From contig NZ_JAXMOC010000001.1 of NCBI RefSeq assembly GCF_034670125.1, forward strand, positions 186,001-250,000: DNA of 64,000 bases, given 5' to 3'. The position numbers and the translations under genes were made by a program. Under the pieces are notes generated by a model. It made no database searches, was not told where the DNA came from, and saw only the letters and a list, made by a program, of their open reading frames with translations. How positions within the stretch are numbered: position 1 is the first letter of the stretch; each line of letters begins with the position of its first letter. Shown one piece after another: positions 57,636 through 64,000 of this stretch. The stretch comes from Maricaulis sp034670125. GTDB taxonomy: Bacteria > Pseudomonadota > Alphaproteobacteria > Caulobacterales > Maricaulaceae.

Positions 57636-58904
57636 GTGCTCACACCCTCCCTGTCGATCTTCGCCAATCAGCCCTACCGGCATTACTGGATCATGCGGCA
57701 ATTATTGTCGGCGGCCCGCCAGATGCAGGCGGTGGCAATCGGCTGGCAGGTCTATGATGTCGCGCGTCAGACCCGCTCGGTGGAAGAATCCGCCCTGATG
57801 CTGGGATTTGTCGGATTGGCAATGTTTGCCCCGGTCTTCTTCCTGTCCCTGCTGGGCGGGCAGGCCGCCGACCGGCTCGACCGCAAGCTGATCCTCGTTG
57901 TCACCAACCTGATCCGGGTCGCCTGCGCCGTCGCCCTCGCCATCAGCCCCTTCCATTCCGGGCCCGTGACGCTGGTCATCGTTTTTTCGGCGGCCACCTT
58001 CCTCGGCGTGACCCACGCCTTTTCTCCCGCCGCTTCCAGCGCCCTGATGGCGCGGATCGTGCCGCGTGACGACATGCGCCAGGCCATCGCCTGGAACTCG
58101 CTGGGCTTCCAGGTCGCAGCGATCGGGGGGCCGGCGGTGGGCGGCCTGCTGTATATTATCGGACCGACCACGGTCTATCTGGTCAGCGCCGTCATGCTGG
58201 TCGTCGCCACCCTCGTCATTGCGACAGCCCGTACGCCCAGGCATGAAAAGCTGGAGGGGCAGCGCGGCCTGTCGATGGTGATCGACGGCCTGCGCTATGT
58301 GCGCGACAACAAGGTTGTGCTGGGTGCGATCTCACTGGACCTGGTGGTCGTGCTGTTCGGCGGTGTCACGGCCCTCCTCCCGGTCTTCGCACGCGACGTG
58401 CTGCATACAGACACGGTTGGCCTCGGCCTGCTGCGCACGGCGCCCGCGATCGGCGCCGGGCTGATTGCCTTCCTGCTTGCCGTGCGTCCGCTGACCCGAC
58501 GGATCGGCATCTGGATGCTGGGCGCGATCGGCGTCTACGGCGTCGCCATGATCGGTTTCGCGCTGTCGGAGGTGCTGATCCTGTCGATGATCGCCCTGGC
58601 CGTGACCGGAGCCGCCGACATGATCTCGGTCTTCATCCGCCAGTCCATTATCCAGCTGGCCACGCCGGTTGGCATGCGAGGCCGGGTCTCGGCGGTCGAG
58701 TTCATTTTCATCTCCGCCTCGAACGAGCTGGGCGAATTCGAGTCCGGCGTCGCCGCCCGCTTCATGGGACCCATTGGCGCGGTCCTTCTGGGCGGCGGCA
58801 TGGCACTGGTCACCGCGGCCGCGTGGTTCCGCCTGTTCCCGCAACTGGCAAGGACCGACGCCCTCGACCAGGTCGAGGAAGACCCGGCCCGCCCCCCGGC
58901 CTGA
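57636..58904 (+). CDS. MFS transporter (EntS-like exporter family)
   Basis: The 422-residue protein has about 12 membrane helices and the MFS loop motif GGQAADRLDRKLIL after TM2. TM1 begins with YRHYWIMRQLLSAARQMQAV, which is typical of the MFS_3 (EntS/DUF894) group that exports siderophores or drugs. The substrate is not inferable. It starts at GTG 57636; the first in-frame ATG (57693) lies inside TM1, so the GTG is preferred. It is divergent from the secreted repeat genes and convergent with infC. Confidence 0.87.
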   Translation: MLTPSLSIFANQPYRHYWIMRQLLSAARQMQAVAIGWQVYDVARQTRSVEESALMLGFVGLAMFAPVFFLSLLGGQAADRLDRKLILVVTNLIRVACAVALAISPFHSGPVTLVIVFSAATFLGVTHAFSPAASSALMARIVPRDDMRQAIAWNSLGFQVAAIGGPAVGGLLYIIGPTTVYLVSAVMLVVATLVIATARTPRHEKLEGQRGLSMVIDGLRYVRDNKVVLGAISLDLVVVLFGGVTALLPVFARDVLHTDTVGLGLLRTAPAIGAGLIAFLLAVRPLTRRIGIWMLGAIGVYGVAMIGFALSEVLILSMIALAVTGAADMISVFIRQSIIQLATPVGMRGRVSAVEFIFISASNELGEFESGVAARFMGPIGAVLLGGGMALVTAAAWFRLFPQLARTDALDQVEEDPARPPA

Positions 58905-58925
58905 CCCTCCGGCAGACAAACAAAA

Positions 58926-58946
58926 ACGGCGCCCCGGGAGGCGCCG
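58926..58946 (-). terminator. Terminator after infC
   Basis: A CGGCGCC/GGCGCCG stem of 7 bp with a 6-nt loop is followed on the minus strand by TTTTTGTTTG, a good intrinsic terminator. Read on the plus strand it has only a short CTTTC tail, so it serves mainly infC, though it may also slow the convergent MFS transcript. Confidence 0.85.
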
Positions 58947-58973
58947 CTTTCGTATCTGACATGTGAGGCCCGC

Positions 58974-59513
58974 TTAACGCGGCGCCATCACCATGACCAT
59001 CAGGCGACCTTCGAGCTTGGGCTCGAACTCGACCTTGGCCACTTCGCCGAAGTCTTCCTTGACGCGGTTCATGATGTCCATGCCGCGATTCTGGTGAGCC
59101 ATTTCGCGGCCCCGGAAACGCAGGGTCACCTTGACCTTGTCACCCGCCTCGAAGAAGCGATGCATGGCCTTGGTTTTCACCTGGTAGTCATGGATATCGA
59201 TGTTCGGACGCATCTTGATCTCTTTGATCTCGACGGTCTTCTGCTTCTTCTTGGCCTCGGCCTTTTTCTTCTGGTCCTGGTATTTCAGCTTGCCGTAATC
59301 GACGATCTTGCAAACTGGCGGATCGGCATTCGGCGACACTTCAACGAGGTCGAGCCCAGCCTGTTCGGCGGCCTCAAGGGCCGCTTCCGTCGGCATAATG
59401 CCTTGCTTCTCACCAGTTTCGTCGATCAGGAGCACCCGCGGTACGCGGATATCCCGGTTAATGCGCGGGCCCTCTTTTTTGGGCGGTTGCGCAGCGTGCG
59501 GTCTACGGGCTAT
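58974..59513 (-). CDS. infC: Translation initiation factor IF-3, probable ATA start
   Basis: The protein of about 179 residues has the IF-3 N domain (GPRINRDIRVPRVLLIDETG, GIMPTEAALEAAEQAGLDLV, EVSPNADPPVCKIVDYGKLK), a lysine-rich linker and the C domain (MRPNIDIHDYQVKTKAMHRF, VTLRFRGREMAHQNRGMDIM). It prevents premature subunit joining and checks the start codon. No ATG, GTG or TTG lies at the natural N terminus. An ATA at 59513 (59511-59513) sits 8 nt after GGGAG, giving IARRPHAAQPPKKEG. infC genes commonly use non-AUG starts for autoregulation. A TTG at 59579 would add 22 residues. Confidence 0.92.
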   Translation of the reverse strand: MARRPHAAQPPKKEGPRINRDIRVPRVLLIDETGEKQGIMPTEAALEAAEQAGLDLVEVSPNADPPVCKIVDYGKLKYQDQKKKAEAKKKQKTVEIKEIKMRPNIDIHDYQVKTKAMHRFFEAGDKVKVTLRFRGREMAHQNRGMDIMNRVKEDFGEVAKVEFEPKLEGRLMVMVMAPR

Positions 59514-59666
59514 GGCATCTTCTCCCTGGTTGCCCCAAAGCTGAACCTTACTAATCCTCCCGGGACGGCGCTGGATCAAGCCCTAAACAGGCAAATAGCG
59601 CCTCAGGTCCGCCGGGAGGCGGGCACTATGGTGAAATGATCACAATTGGCAAGCGTGCAGAGCGGT

Positions 59667-60650
59667 TCACGCGGCAGCCGGTGCCCGGTCAAAGCCGCCC
59701 GCGAAGCGCATCGCGGCGATGGCCTCTTCCGGTGTCACCTGGGCCAGGGTGACCGCATGCATCAGGATGACCGGAGCGGATCCGCGCGGCGCGATCGGCG
59801 CCGGGTCATCGATATTGCCGTAAAGGGCCAGCGCCGGCGCGCCGGCGGCCGTCAGCAGGTGGACCAGCGGCGTGTCTTCGGAGAAGACAAAATTCGTCCG
59901 CCGCGCCAGTCCGGCCAGCTGTGGCAGCTTGGCCTTGCCAGTCAGGTCCCGCGCGCCCGGTGCCACTTGTGACACGTGACGGCCGACATCGCGCGTGTCC
60001 GGGCCGCCGATCAGGGCCGGCGTGATGCCCGCCTGCAGAAGTTCATGCGCCAGCGCGGCCCATTTCTCCATCGGCCAGCGCAAGGCCGGTTTCACGCTGT
60101 CGCCCGCCGGGGCCAGCAAGGCGAATGGTCCATTGAGGCCGAAATATTCCGGGTCCAGCATGCGGGACTGCTTGGCCAGGAAATCGACCCAGCTGGCATC
60201 CGGTGACGGCGCCGCGCCCAGCGGGAAGAATGTCGGCTCGAAGCCCAGCGCATCATTGAGCGCCCCTGCCAAAGCGTCGACCGGGTGCCCGCCTGCATCC
60301 GCGCCCGCCGCAATGTCGTACCAGCGGCATTTCGAGAAGCGGAAATTGCCCTTGATCTTGCGGGATTCAGCGCTTCCCACGAGATCAAACACCCGCACGG
60401 GCTTGGCCAGCTTGATCCGCTTGTCACGGAGCCCGACCATCGGCCGCGTGTCCGGACAGGCATCGATCTCGATCGCATTGAACCACGGGCAATGCTTGAG
60501 GAAACCCTCATAGTCCGGCGTGGTCAGCAAGATGATGCGGTCACGCCGGAAGGCGTCGCGAATGGTCTTCGCGGCCGCCAGCATGCGCACCGTCGAGGTC
60601 AGGTCACCCCAGTGAAGGATATAGGTTATGTCGCGCTGCGGCTCGGTCAT
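59667..60650 (-). CDS. Glycosyltransferase family 9 (heptosyltransferase-like)
   Basis: The 327-residue protein has a GT-B fold pattern. The N-terminal ITYILHWGDLTSTVRMLAAA resembles the phosphate/acceptor-binding start, and the C-terminal FVFSEDTPLVHLLTAAGAPA, LALYGNIDDP is the usual GT9 nucleotide-sugar segment. GT9 enzymes add heptose or related sugars to lipopolysaccharide inner core from ADP-activated donors. Exact substrate is unknown. It overlaps the upstream GT4 gene by 4 bp (ATGA), so they form an operon for envelope glycan assembly. Confidence 0.88.
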   Translation of the reverse strand: MTEPQRDITYILHWGDLTSTVRMLAAAKTIRDAFRRDRIILLTTPDYEGFLKHCPWFNAIEIDACPDTRPMVGLRDKRIKLAKPVRVFDLVGSAESRKIKGNFRFSKCRWYDIAAGADAGGHPVDALAGALNDALGFEPTFFPLGAAPSPDASWVDFLAKQSRMLDPEYFGLNGPFALLAPAGDSVKPALRWPMEKWAALAHELLQAGITPALIGGPDTRDVGRHVSQVAPGARDLTGKAKLPQLAGLARRTNFVFSEDTPLVHLLTAAGAPALALYGNIDDPAPIAPRGSAPVILMHAVTLAQVTPEEAIAAMRFAGGFDRAPAAA

Positions 60651-61858
60651 GGGGCTGAGTTTAGAACCTCACGATAGACCCGCAAAGTCGAAGCTTGCAG
60701 GGAGACGGTAGAAAAATGCGTCGCGACATGGTCACGGGCAGCGGCGATCATGGTGTCATGCACATTCCGGTCCAGCGTCAGTGCCGTCGCGATGGCAGCA
60801 GCTAGGGCGGCCGGATCGCCCGGCTTGACCCGCCAGCCCGTTTCACCGTGCCGAACCACCTCACGGGCACCCCCATGGTCCGCCGCGATGACCAGCCGCC
60901 CCATTGCGCCGGCTTCCGCCGCCGTCCGGCCAAAGGCCTCCGGCTCGATCGATGGCGTGAGGACGAGATCGCACAGCGCCAGCGCTGCCGGCATGTCCGT
61001 GCAATGACCGACCCGGTGAACCCGGTCGGCTACACTGAGGGCGGTCGCCAGCTCGTCGAGCTCGTTGGCGTAGGCGTCACGGCCTTGCGCATCGCCGACC
61101 AGCAGAAGGTGCGGCGCGGCGCGACCGGTGTCGGCCAGCCCGGCGAGCGCCCGGATGGCCTCGCGCTGACCTTTCCAGCCGGTCAACCGGCCGGGAAACA
61201 GCAGTATCGGCGCGGAGCCAACCAGCGCCGCGACGCCCCATTGCGCGGCGAGGGCCGAGACCCGGTCCGGCTGGACCGCCGCCGGGTCGAAGCGCGCCAG
61301 ATCGACGCCGCGCGGAATAACAACCAGACGGTCTTCCTCGACGGCGTGTTCGCGCCGGACATGGTCAGCAATGAATTGCGAGTTCGCGATGACCCGCTCG
61401 CCGCGAGCCATGACCGAATTATAGCGCCGCTTCAGTCCTGATCTGGCATTGTAGGTGCCGTGATAGGTGGTGACGAAGCGGGCGTCGGTCCGGTCGCAGG
61501 CCCATTTCGCGCTCCAGGCCGGCGCGCGCGAGCGGGCGTGCACGATCTGGACGCCGTCGCGACGGACCAGGCTGACCAGCGACTGCATGTTGGACCACAG
61601 GGTGAGCGGGTTCTTGCTGGCAACCGGCAGGCGGATGAGCTCACCGCCCAGTGCCGCCAGCTCACCCTCAAGGCGACCGCCCTCGCTGGCAACCAGCGCC
61701 CGCCCCCCGGCAGCGACCACGGCCTCGGCGACTTCCAGCGTTGTCCGCTCGGCGCCACCGGCTTCGAGTTCGGGTATCACCTGGAGAACGATCATGACGG
61801 GACGGGCTTTCTCATGCGCGCGCCAGGCCGGAATGCCTGCCGGCGAGACTTCTTCCAT
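60647..61858 (-). CDS. Glycosyltransferase family 4 (GT-B)
   Basis: The 403-residue protein has the GT4 N-terminal MIVLQVIPELEAGGAERTTL, the middle VIPRGVDLARFDPAAV and FPGRLTGWKGQREAIRAL. The EX7E segment follows as PSIEPEAFGRTAAEAGAMGR. It transfers a sugar from a nucleotide donor, retaining anomeric configuration, probably in lipopolysaccharide or capsule synthesis with the GT9 partner. Homology would favour an ATG at 61795 (MIVLQVIP). The frame extends to ATG 61858, and neither start has a strong ribosome-binding site. Confidence 0.88.
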   Translation of the reverse strand: MEEVSPAGIPAWRAHEKARPVMIVLQVIPELEAGGAERTTLEVAEAVVAAGGRALVASEGGRLEGELAALGGELIRLPVASKNPLTLWSNMQSLVSLVRRDGVQIVHARSRAPAWSAKWACDRTDARFVTTYHGTYNARSGLKRRYNSVMARGERVIANSQFIADHVRREHAVEEDRLVVIPRGVDLARFDPAAVQPDRVSALAAQWGVAALVGSAPILLFPGRLTGWKGQREAIRALAGLADTGRAAPHLLLVGDAQGRDAYANELDELATALSVADRVHRVGHCTDMPAALALCDLVLTPSIEPEAFGRTAAEAGAMGRLVIAADHGGAREVVRHGETGWRVKPGDPAALAAAIATALTLDRNVHDTMIAAARDHVATHFSTVSLQASTLRVYREVLNSAP

Positions 61859-62021
61859 AGCTCGCCCGGGAAAACAAACCGGCTTGGAGGTGAAACCCGG
61901 ACTATCCCCGCAGGGTCATCCTGCCGTATCTGGTCCGGGTGGAGCCTGTCTCGGGGGAAGGGCGTCACCGGTAATTCACGCGGGCCCCACGCGGCCCGTC
62001 CCGACCTGACGGAGTTGATTG

Positions 62022-62708
62022 ATGCGTACTACCCCGACTGTCTGCGCCCTGTCGCTGGCCGCCCTTTCCATCGCCCTTGCGCCGATCGCCCAAGCCCAGA
62101 CCAGCGCCGCCTACCGGGAAAGGGTCCGCCTGGACACCTGCCTGGGGCAAATACAGATCGACCCCTCGGAGGCTCTCGAACGGGCCCAGACCTGGCGCCT
62201 TGAAGGCGGCGGATGGCCGGCGGAAGTGTGCGAAGCGCGGGCCCTTATCGAGCTCGGTGAACCCCGGGTCGGGGCCGACATCCTGGTCAGCCTGGCCGAA
62301 CGCCAGCCGGTCGGCATGGTCGATGAGGAACGCGCCGAGCTTTACATCCTGGCGGGTGATACCCGCTTTGCGGCAGGCCTCCCCGGTCAAGCGGCCTCGG
62401 CCTATGAGGCCGCGCTCGCCCTGGTGCCGGACTCGATTCCGGCGCGTCTCGCCCGCGCCCGACTGCTCGCCGATGCCGGAGACTGGATGGCCCTGGCCGG
62501 TGATGCCGAAGCGTTGATCGCCCACGCTCCCTATCTGGCCGCAGGCTGGCGCTATCGGGGACAGTCCCGCCTCGGGCTTGGAGAGCTTGACCTCGCCTGG
62601 CAGGACATGGAGCGGGCCCGTGAACAGGAGCCCGATGACATTCCGTCGCTTCTGTTGCGCGGCGCCATACTGGAAGCCCGCCGACTGGATGCCGGCACGG
62701 TCGACTGA
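62022..62708 (+). CDS. Secreted TPR-repeat protein
   Basis: The 228-residue protein has a signal peptide (MRTTPTVCALSLAALSIALA, cleavage near AQA) and a helical TPR solenoid (AELYILAGDTRFAAGLPGQA, AASAYEAALALVPDSIPARL, AAGWRYRGQSRLGLGELDLA). GGAG lies 7 nt before the ATG at 62022. TPRs mediate protein contacts; a periplasmic scaffold role is inferred. Its stop is adjacent to the convergent diguanylate cyclase stop. Confidence 0.78.
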   Translation: MRTTPTVCALSLAALSIALAPIAQAQTSAAYRERVRLDTCLGQIQIDPSEALERAQTWRLEGGGWPAEVCEARALIELGEPRVGADILVSLAERQPVGMVDEERAELYILAGDTRFAAGLPGQAASAYEAALALVPDSIPARLARARLLADAGDWMALAGDAEALIAHAPYLAAGWRYRGQSRLGLGELDLAWQDMERAREQEPDDIPSLLLRGAILEARRLDAGTVD

Positions 62709-63683
62709 TCAGCCGGCCTGTTGCTGTTGCGGCGCGTCGTCCTGCTCCTCGGCACCGTCCAGCCACACCTTGTTGCGACCCGTGTCCTTGGCCCGGTAGA
62801 GCGCCGCATCCGCGGTCTGGAGCAGGACGTCCGGGGCGCAGATCAGGTCGCCATTATTGAGGCTGGCAACACCCAGGCTCGCGGTGACAGGCACCTTGAC
62901 GCCCTCATCGGTGGAGATCGTCATCGATTCCACAGCTGCGCGGATGCGCTCCGCGGCAATTCCGGCGGAAAACAGGCCGGCGCCCGGCAGGATGACGCAG
63001 AATTCCTCGCCACCGAGGCGGCCCAACATGTCATTGTCACGCAGACAATCCTGCACTGCCTGCACCGTCTGAATCAGCACCGTGTCACCGGCGGCATGAC
63101 CATGGGTGTCATTGATCGCCTTGAAGTGATCGAGGTCGATCATGATGACCGAGAGCGGAATATCATCGCGGGTTGCACTCTCGGCCCGCAGTTCAAGATA
63201 TTGCATGAAGGCACGGCGGTTGGCCGCGCCGGTCAGCGCGTCGGTCTCGGCGAGGCGCTTGAACTGTTTCTGCATCCGCACCAGCCGGCTGGCGGCGCGC
63301 AGGCGGGCCCGCAACTCGGTCATGTTCACAGGCTTGCGGATAAAGTCGTCAGCGCCCGCATCGAGCGATTCCTCGAGGCGCCGGTCTTCTCCCGAAGCGG
63401 TAATCACGATCGTGTAGACGGACTCGGTTTCGGTATTGGCCTTCAACGACCAGCACGCTTCCAGTCCCGACACGGCGCCAACCTCGATGCCGGTCAGGAA
63501 AATGTCGACCGTTCCCAGGTTGAGCAGCTTCAGGGAATCTTCGGCGTTGTTGGCGGTCTGGACGCTGTAACCGGCCTGCTGCACGGCTTCAGACAGGATG
63601 CGGAGCTGGACCGAGCTGCTTTCGCAGATCAACACCGAGATCGCCTCGGAGGACAGGTCAGTTTGAAAATCTGCCGAAGTCAT
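62709..63683 (-). CDS. Diguanylate cyclase (GGDEF) with degenerate receiver domain
   Basis: The 324-residue protein has an N-terminal receiver-like domain (about 14-130) and a GGDEF domain (about 145-315) with GRLGGEEFCVILP, so the active site GGEEF (224-228) is intact. The inhibitory I-site RDND (215-218) lies five residues before it. The receiver keeps Thr95 and Lys117 but the phospho-acceptor Asp is replaced by Gly65 (IFLTGIEVG), and the acidic pair is ES. It should make c-di-GMP but not be switched by phosphorylation at the normal site. The ATG at 63683 begins the receiver. Confidence 0.92.
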   Translation of the reverse strand: MTSADFQTDLSSEAISVLICESSSVQLRILSEAVQQAGYSVQTANNAEDSLKLLNLGTVDIFLTGIEVGAVSGLEACWSLKANTETESVYTIVITASGEDRRLEESLDAGADDFIRKPVNMTELRARLRAASRLVRMQKQFKRLAETDALTGAANRRAFMQYLELRAESATRDDIPLSVIMIDLDHFKAINDTHGHAAGDTVLIQTVQAVQDCLRDNDMLGRLGGEEFCVILPGAGLFSAGIAAERIRAAVESMTISTDEGVKVPVTASLGVASLNNGDLICAPDVLLQTADAALYRAKDTGRNKVWLDGAEEQDDAPQQQQAG

Positions 63684-63809
63684 CGTGAACGGCCCATATT
63701 GATTGTTGCCATGACAGACGCCCTCCCCCCGAAGCTCGGTCCTTGCCAGAATTCGAGCCTCAGTATCTGTCACAAAAGGATAACATCCCCTCAATTTTGA
63801 CGCGTCGCG

Positions 63810-64000
63810 CTACGAATTCTGCCTTGGCAGGGCGCCCCACTCGGCCCGGACATCAGCGTCCGGCTCGCTCAAGGCGTTCAGGTCACGGAGATCCGAAGCA
63901 CGCGGTGGAGACAGCCGCCCCAGCGCCCAGACCGCCATGCCGCGAACCAGCGGCGAGGCGTCATCGAGCGCCGATTCGACTACCGGAAGCAGCGCCAGGT
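63810..64000 (-). CDS. queG: Epoxyqueuosine reductase C-terminal end (partial)
   Basis: The frame is open from the right edge of the window and ends at TAG (63812-63810). The 62 residues seen include DDASPLVRGMAVWALGRLSP and EPDADVRAEWGALP. This is the C-terminal HEAT-like repeat typical of QueG, which reduces epoxyqueuosine to queuosine in tRNA with cobalamin and Fe-S clusters. The Fe-S and cobalamin domains lie outside the window. The call rests on this C-terminal pattern alone. Confidence 0.75.
   Translation of the reverse strand, partial: LALLPVVESALDDASPLVRGMAVWALGRLSPPRASDLRDLNALSEPDADVRAEWGALPRQNS

Noticed and set aside
62721..63800. 359-codon plus-strand frame opposite the GGDEF gene
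   Set aside because: Antisense shadow of a clear diguanylate cyclase gene.

Overview
The window looks like chromosomal DNA of a marine, stalked-type alphaproteobacterium. A Maricaulis/Oceanicaulis-like member of the Maricaulales is my best guess, from the high-GC coding style, an EipA (DUF1134) homologue, the rpmI-rplT-pheS-x-x-pheT order and the many secreted or TonB-era envelope proteins. This assignment is inference, not a database result. The window divides sharply into an accessory left part (1 to about 27.88 kb) and a core right part (27.88 to 64 kb), with a tRNA-Ser(GGA) gene at the border.

Accessory region. Positions 1-4.4 kb hold a restriction/defence cluster: the C-terminal part of an AIPR abortive-infection protein, an HTH-fused cytosine-C5 DNA methyltransferase, a Vsr mismatch endonuclease and, convergent to them, an MvaI/BcnI-type restriction endonuclease with a long N-terminal extension. 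At 4.5-7.2 kb lies a Rad50/SMC-like zinc-hook ATPase with a 66-residue partner. At 7.4-8.5 kb a controller-type HTH protein, with a recognisable C-box in its promoter, is divergent from a small PD-(D/E)XK nuclease-like protein. Positions 8.5-14.2 kb look like the backbone of an integrative element: unknown genes, a ParB-like/DNA methyltransferase fusion, DUF5681, DUF3489 and DUF2924 proteins, and a large serine recombinase. The recombinase is followed by eight copies of a TTCCCTG/CAGGGAA motif and an attachment-like sequence. A 12.65-kb gene for a 4217-residue glycine-rich autotransporter fills 14.75-27.4 kb. Beyond it, a decayed second copy of the recombinase 3' end and its flank runs directly into the 3' end of tRNA-Ser. 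The giant adhesin therefore lies between two copies of the same element terminus and is best read as cargo of a tRNA-Ser-associated integrative element.

Core region. It starts with a secreted DUF1579-like protein, msrA, serB and convergent serA, a periplasmic peroxiredoxin and lepA. A 0.9-kb intergenic stretch full of palindromic repeats follows. Next come amine/peptide-use genes: an APC permease, a Rieske oxygenase, an M3 peptidase lipoprotein, a C69 dipeptidase and a flavin amine oxidase. Then come eipA, a GNAT enzyme, a membrane protein, a MerR regulator divergent from a CDF metal exporter with a classical over-spaced promoter, small envelope proteins, and a nucleotidyltransferase-like protein.

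The translation block (pheT, two small genes, pheS, rplT, rpmI, and infC further on with a probable ATA start) is split by several genes. These are a MerC-type membrane protein under a near-perfect Zur box, two secreted proteins built from one and four copies of an unrecognised two-cysteine repeat, and an MFS exporter. The window ends with two glycosyltransferases (GT9, GT4), a secreted TPR protein, a GGDEF diguanylate cyclase with a degenerate receiver domain, and the 3' end of queG.
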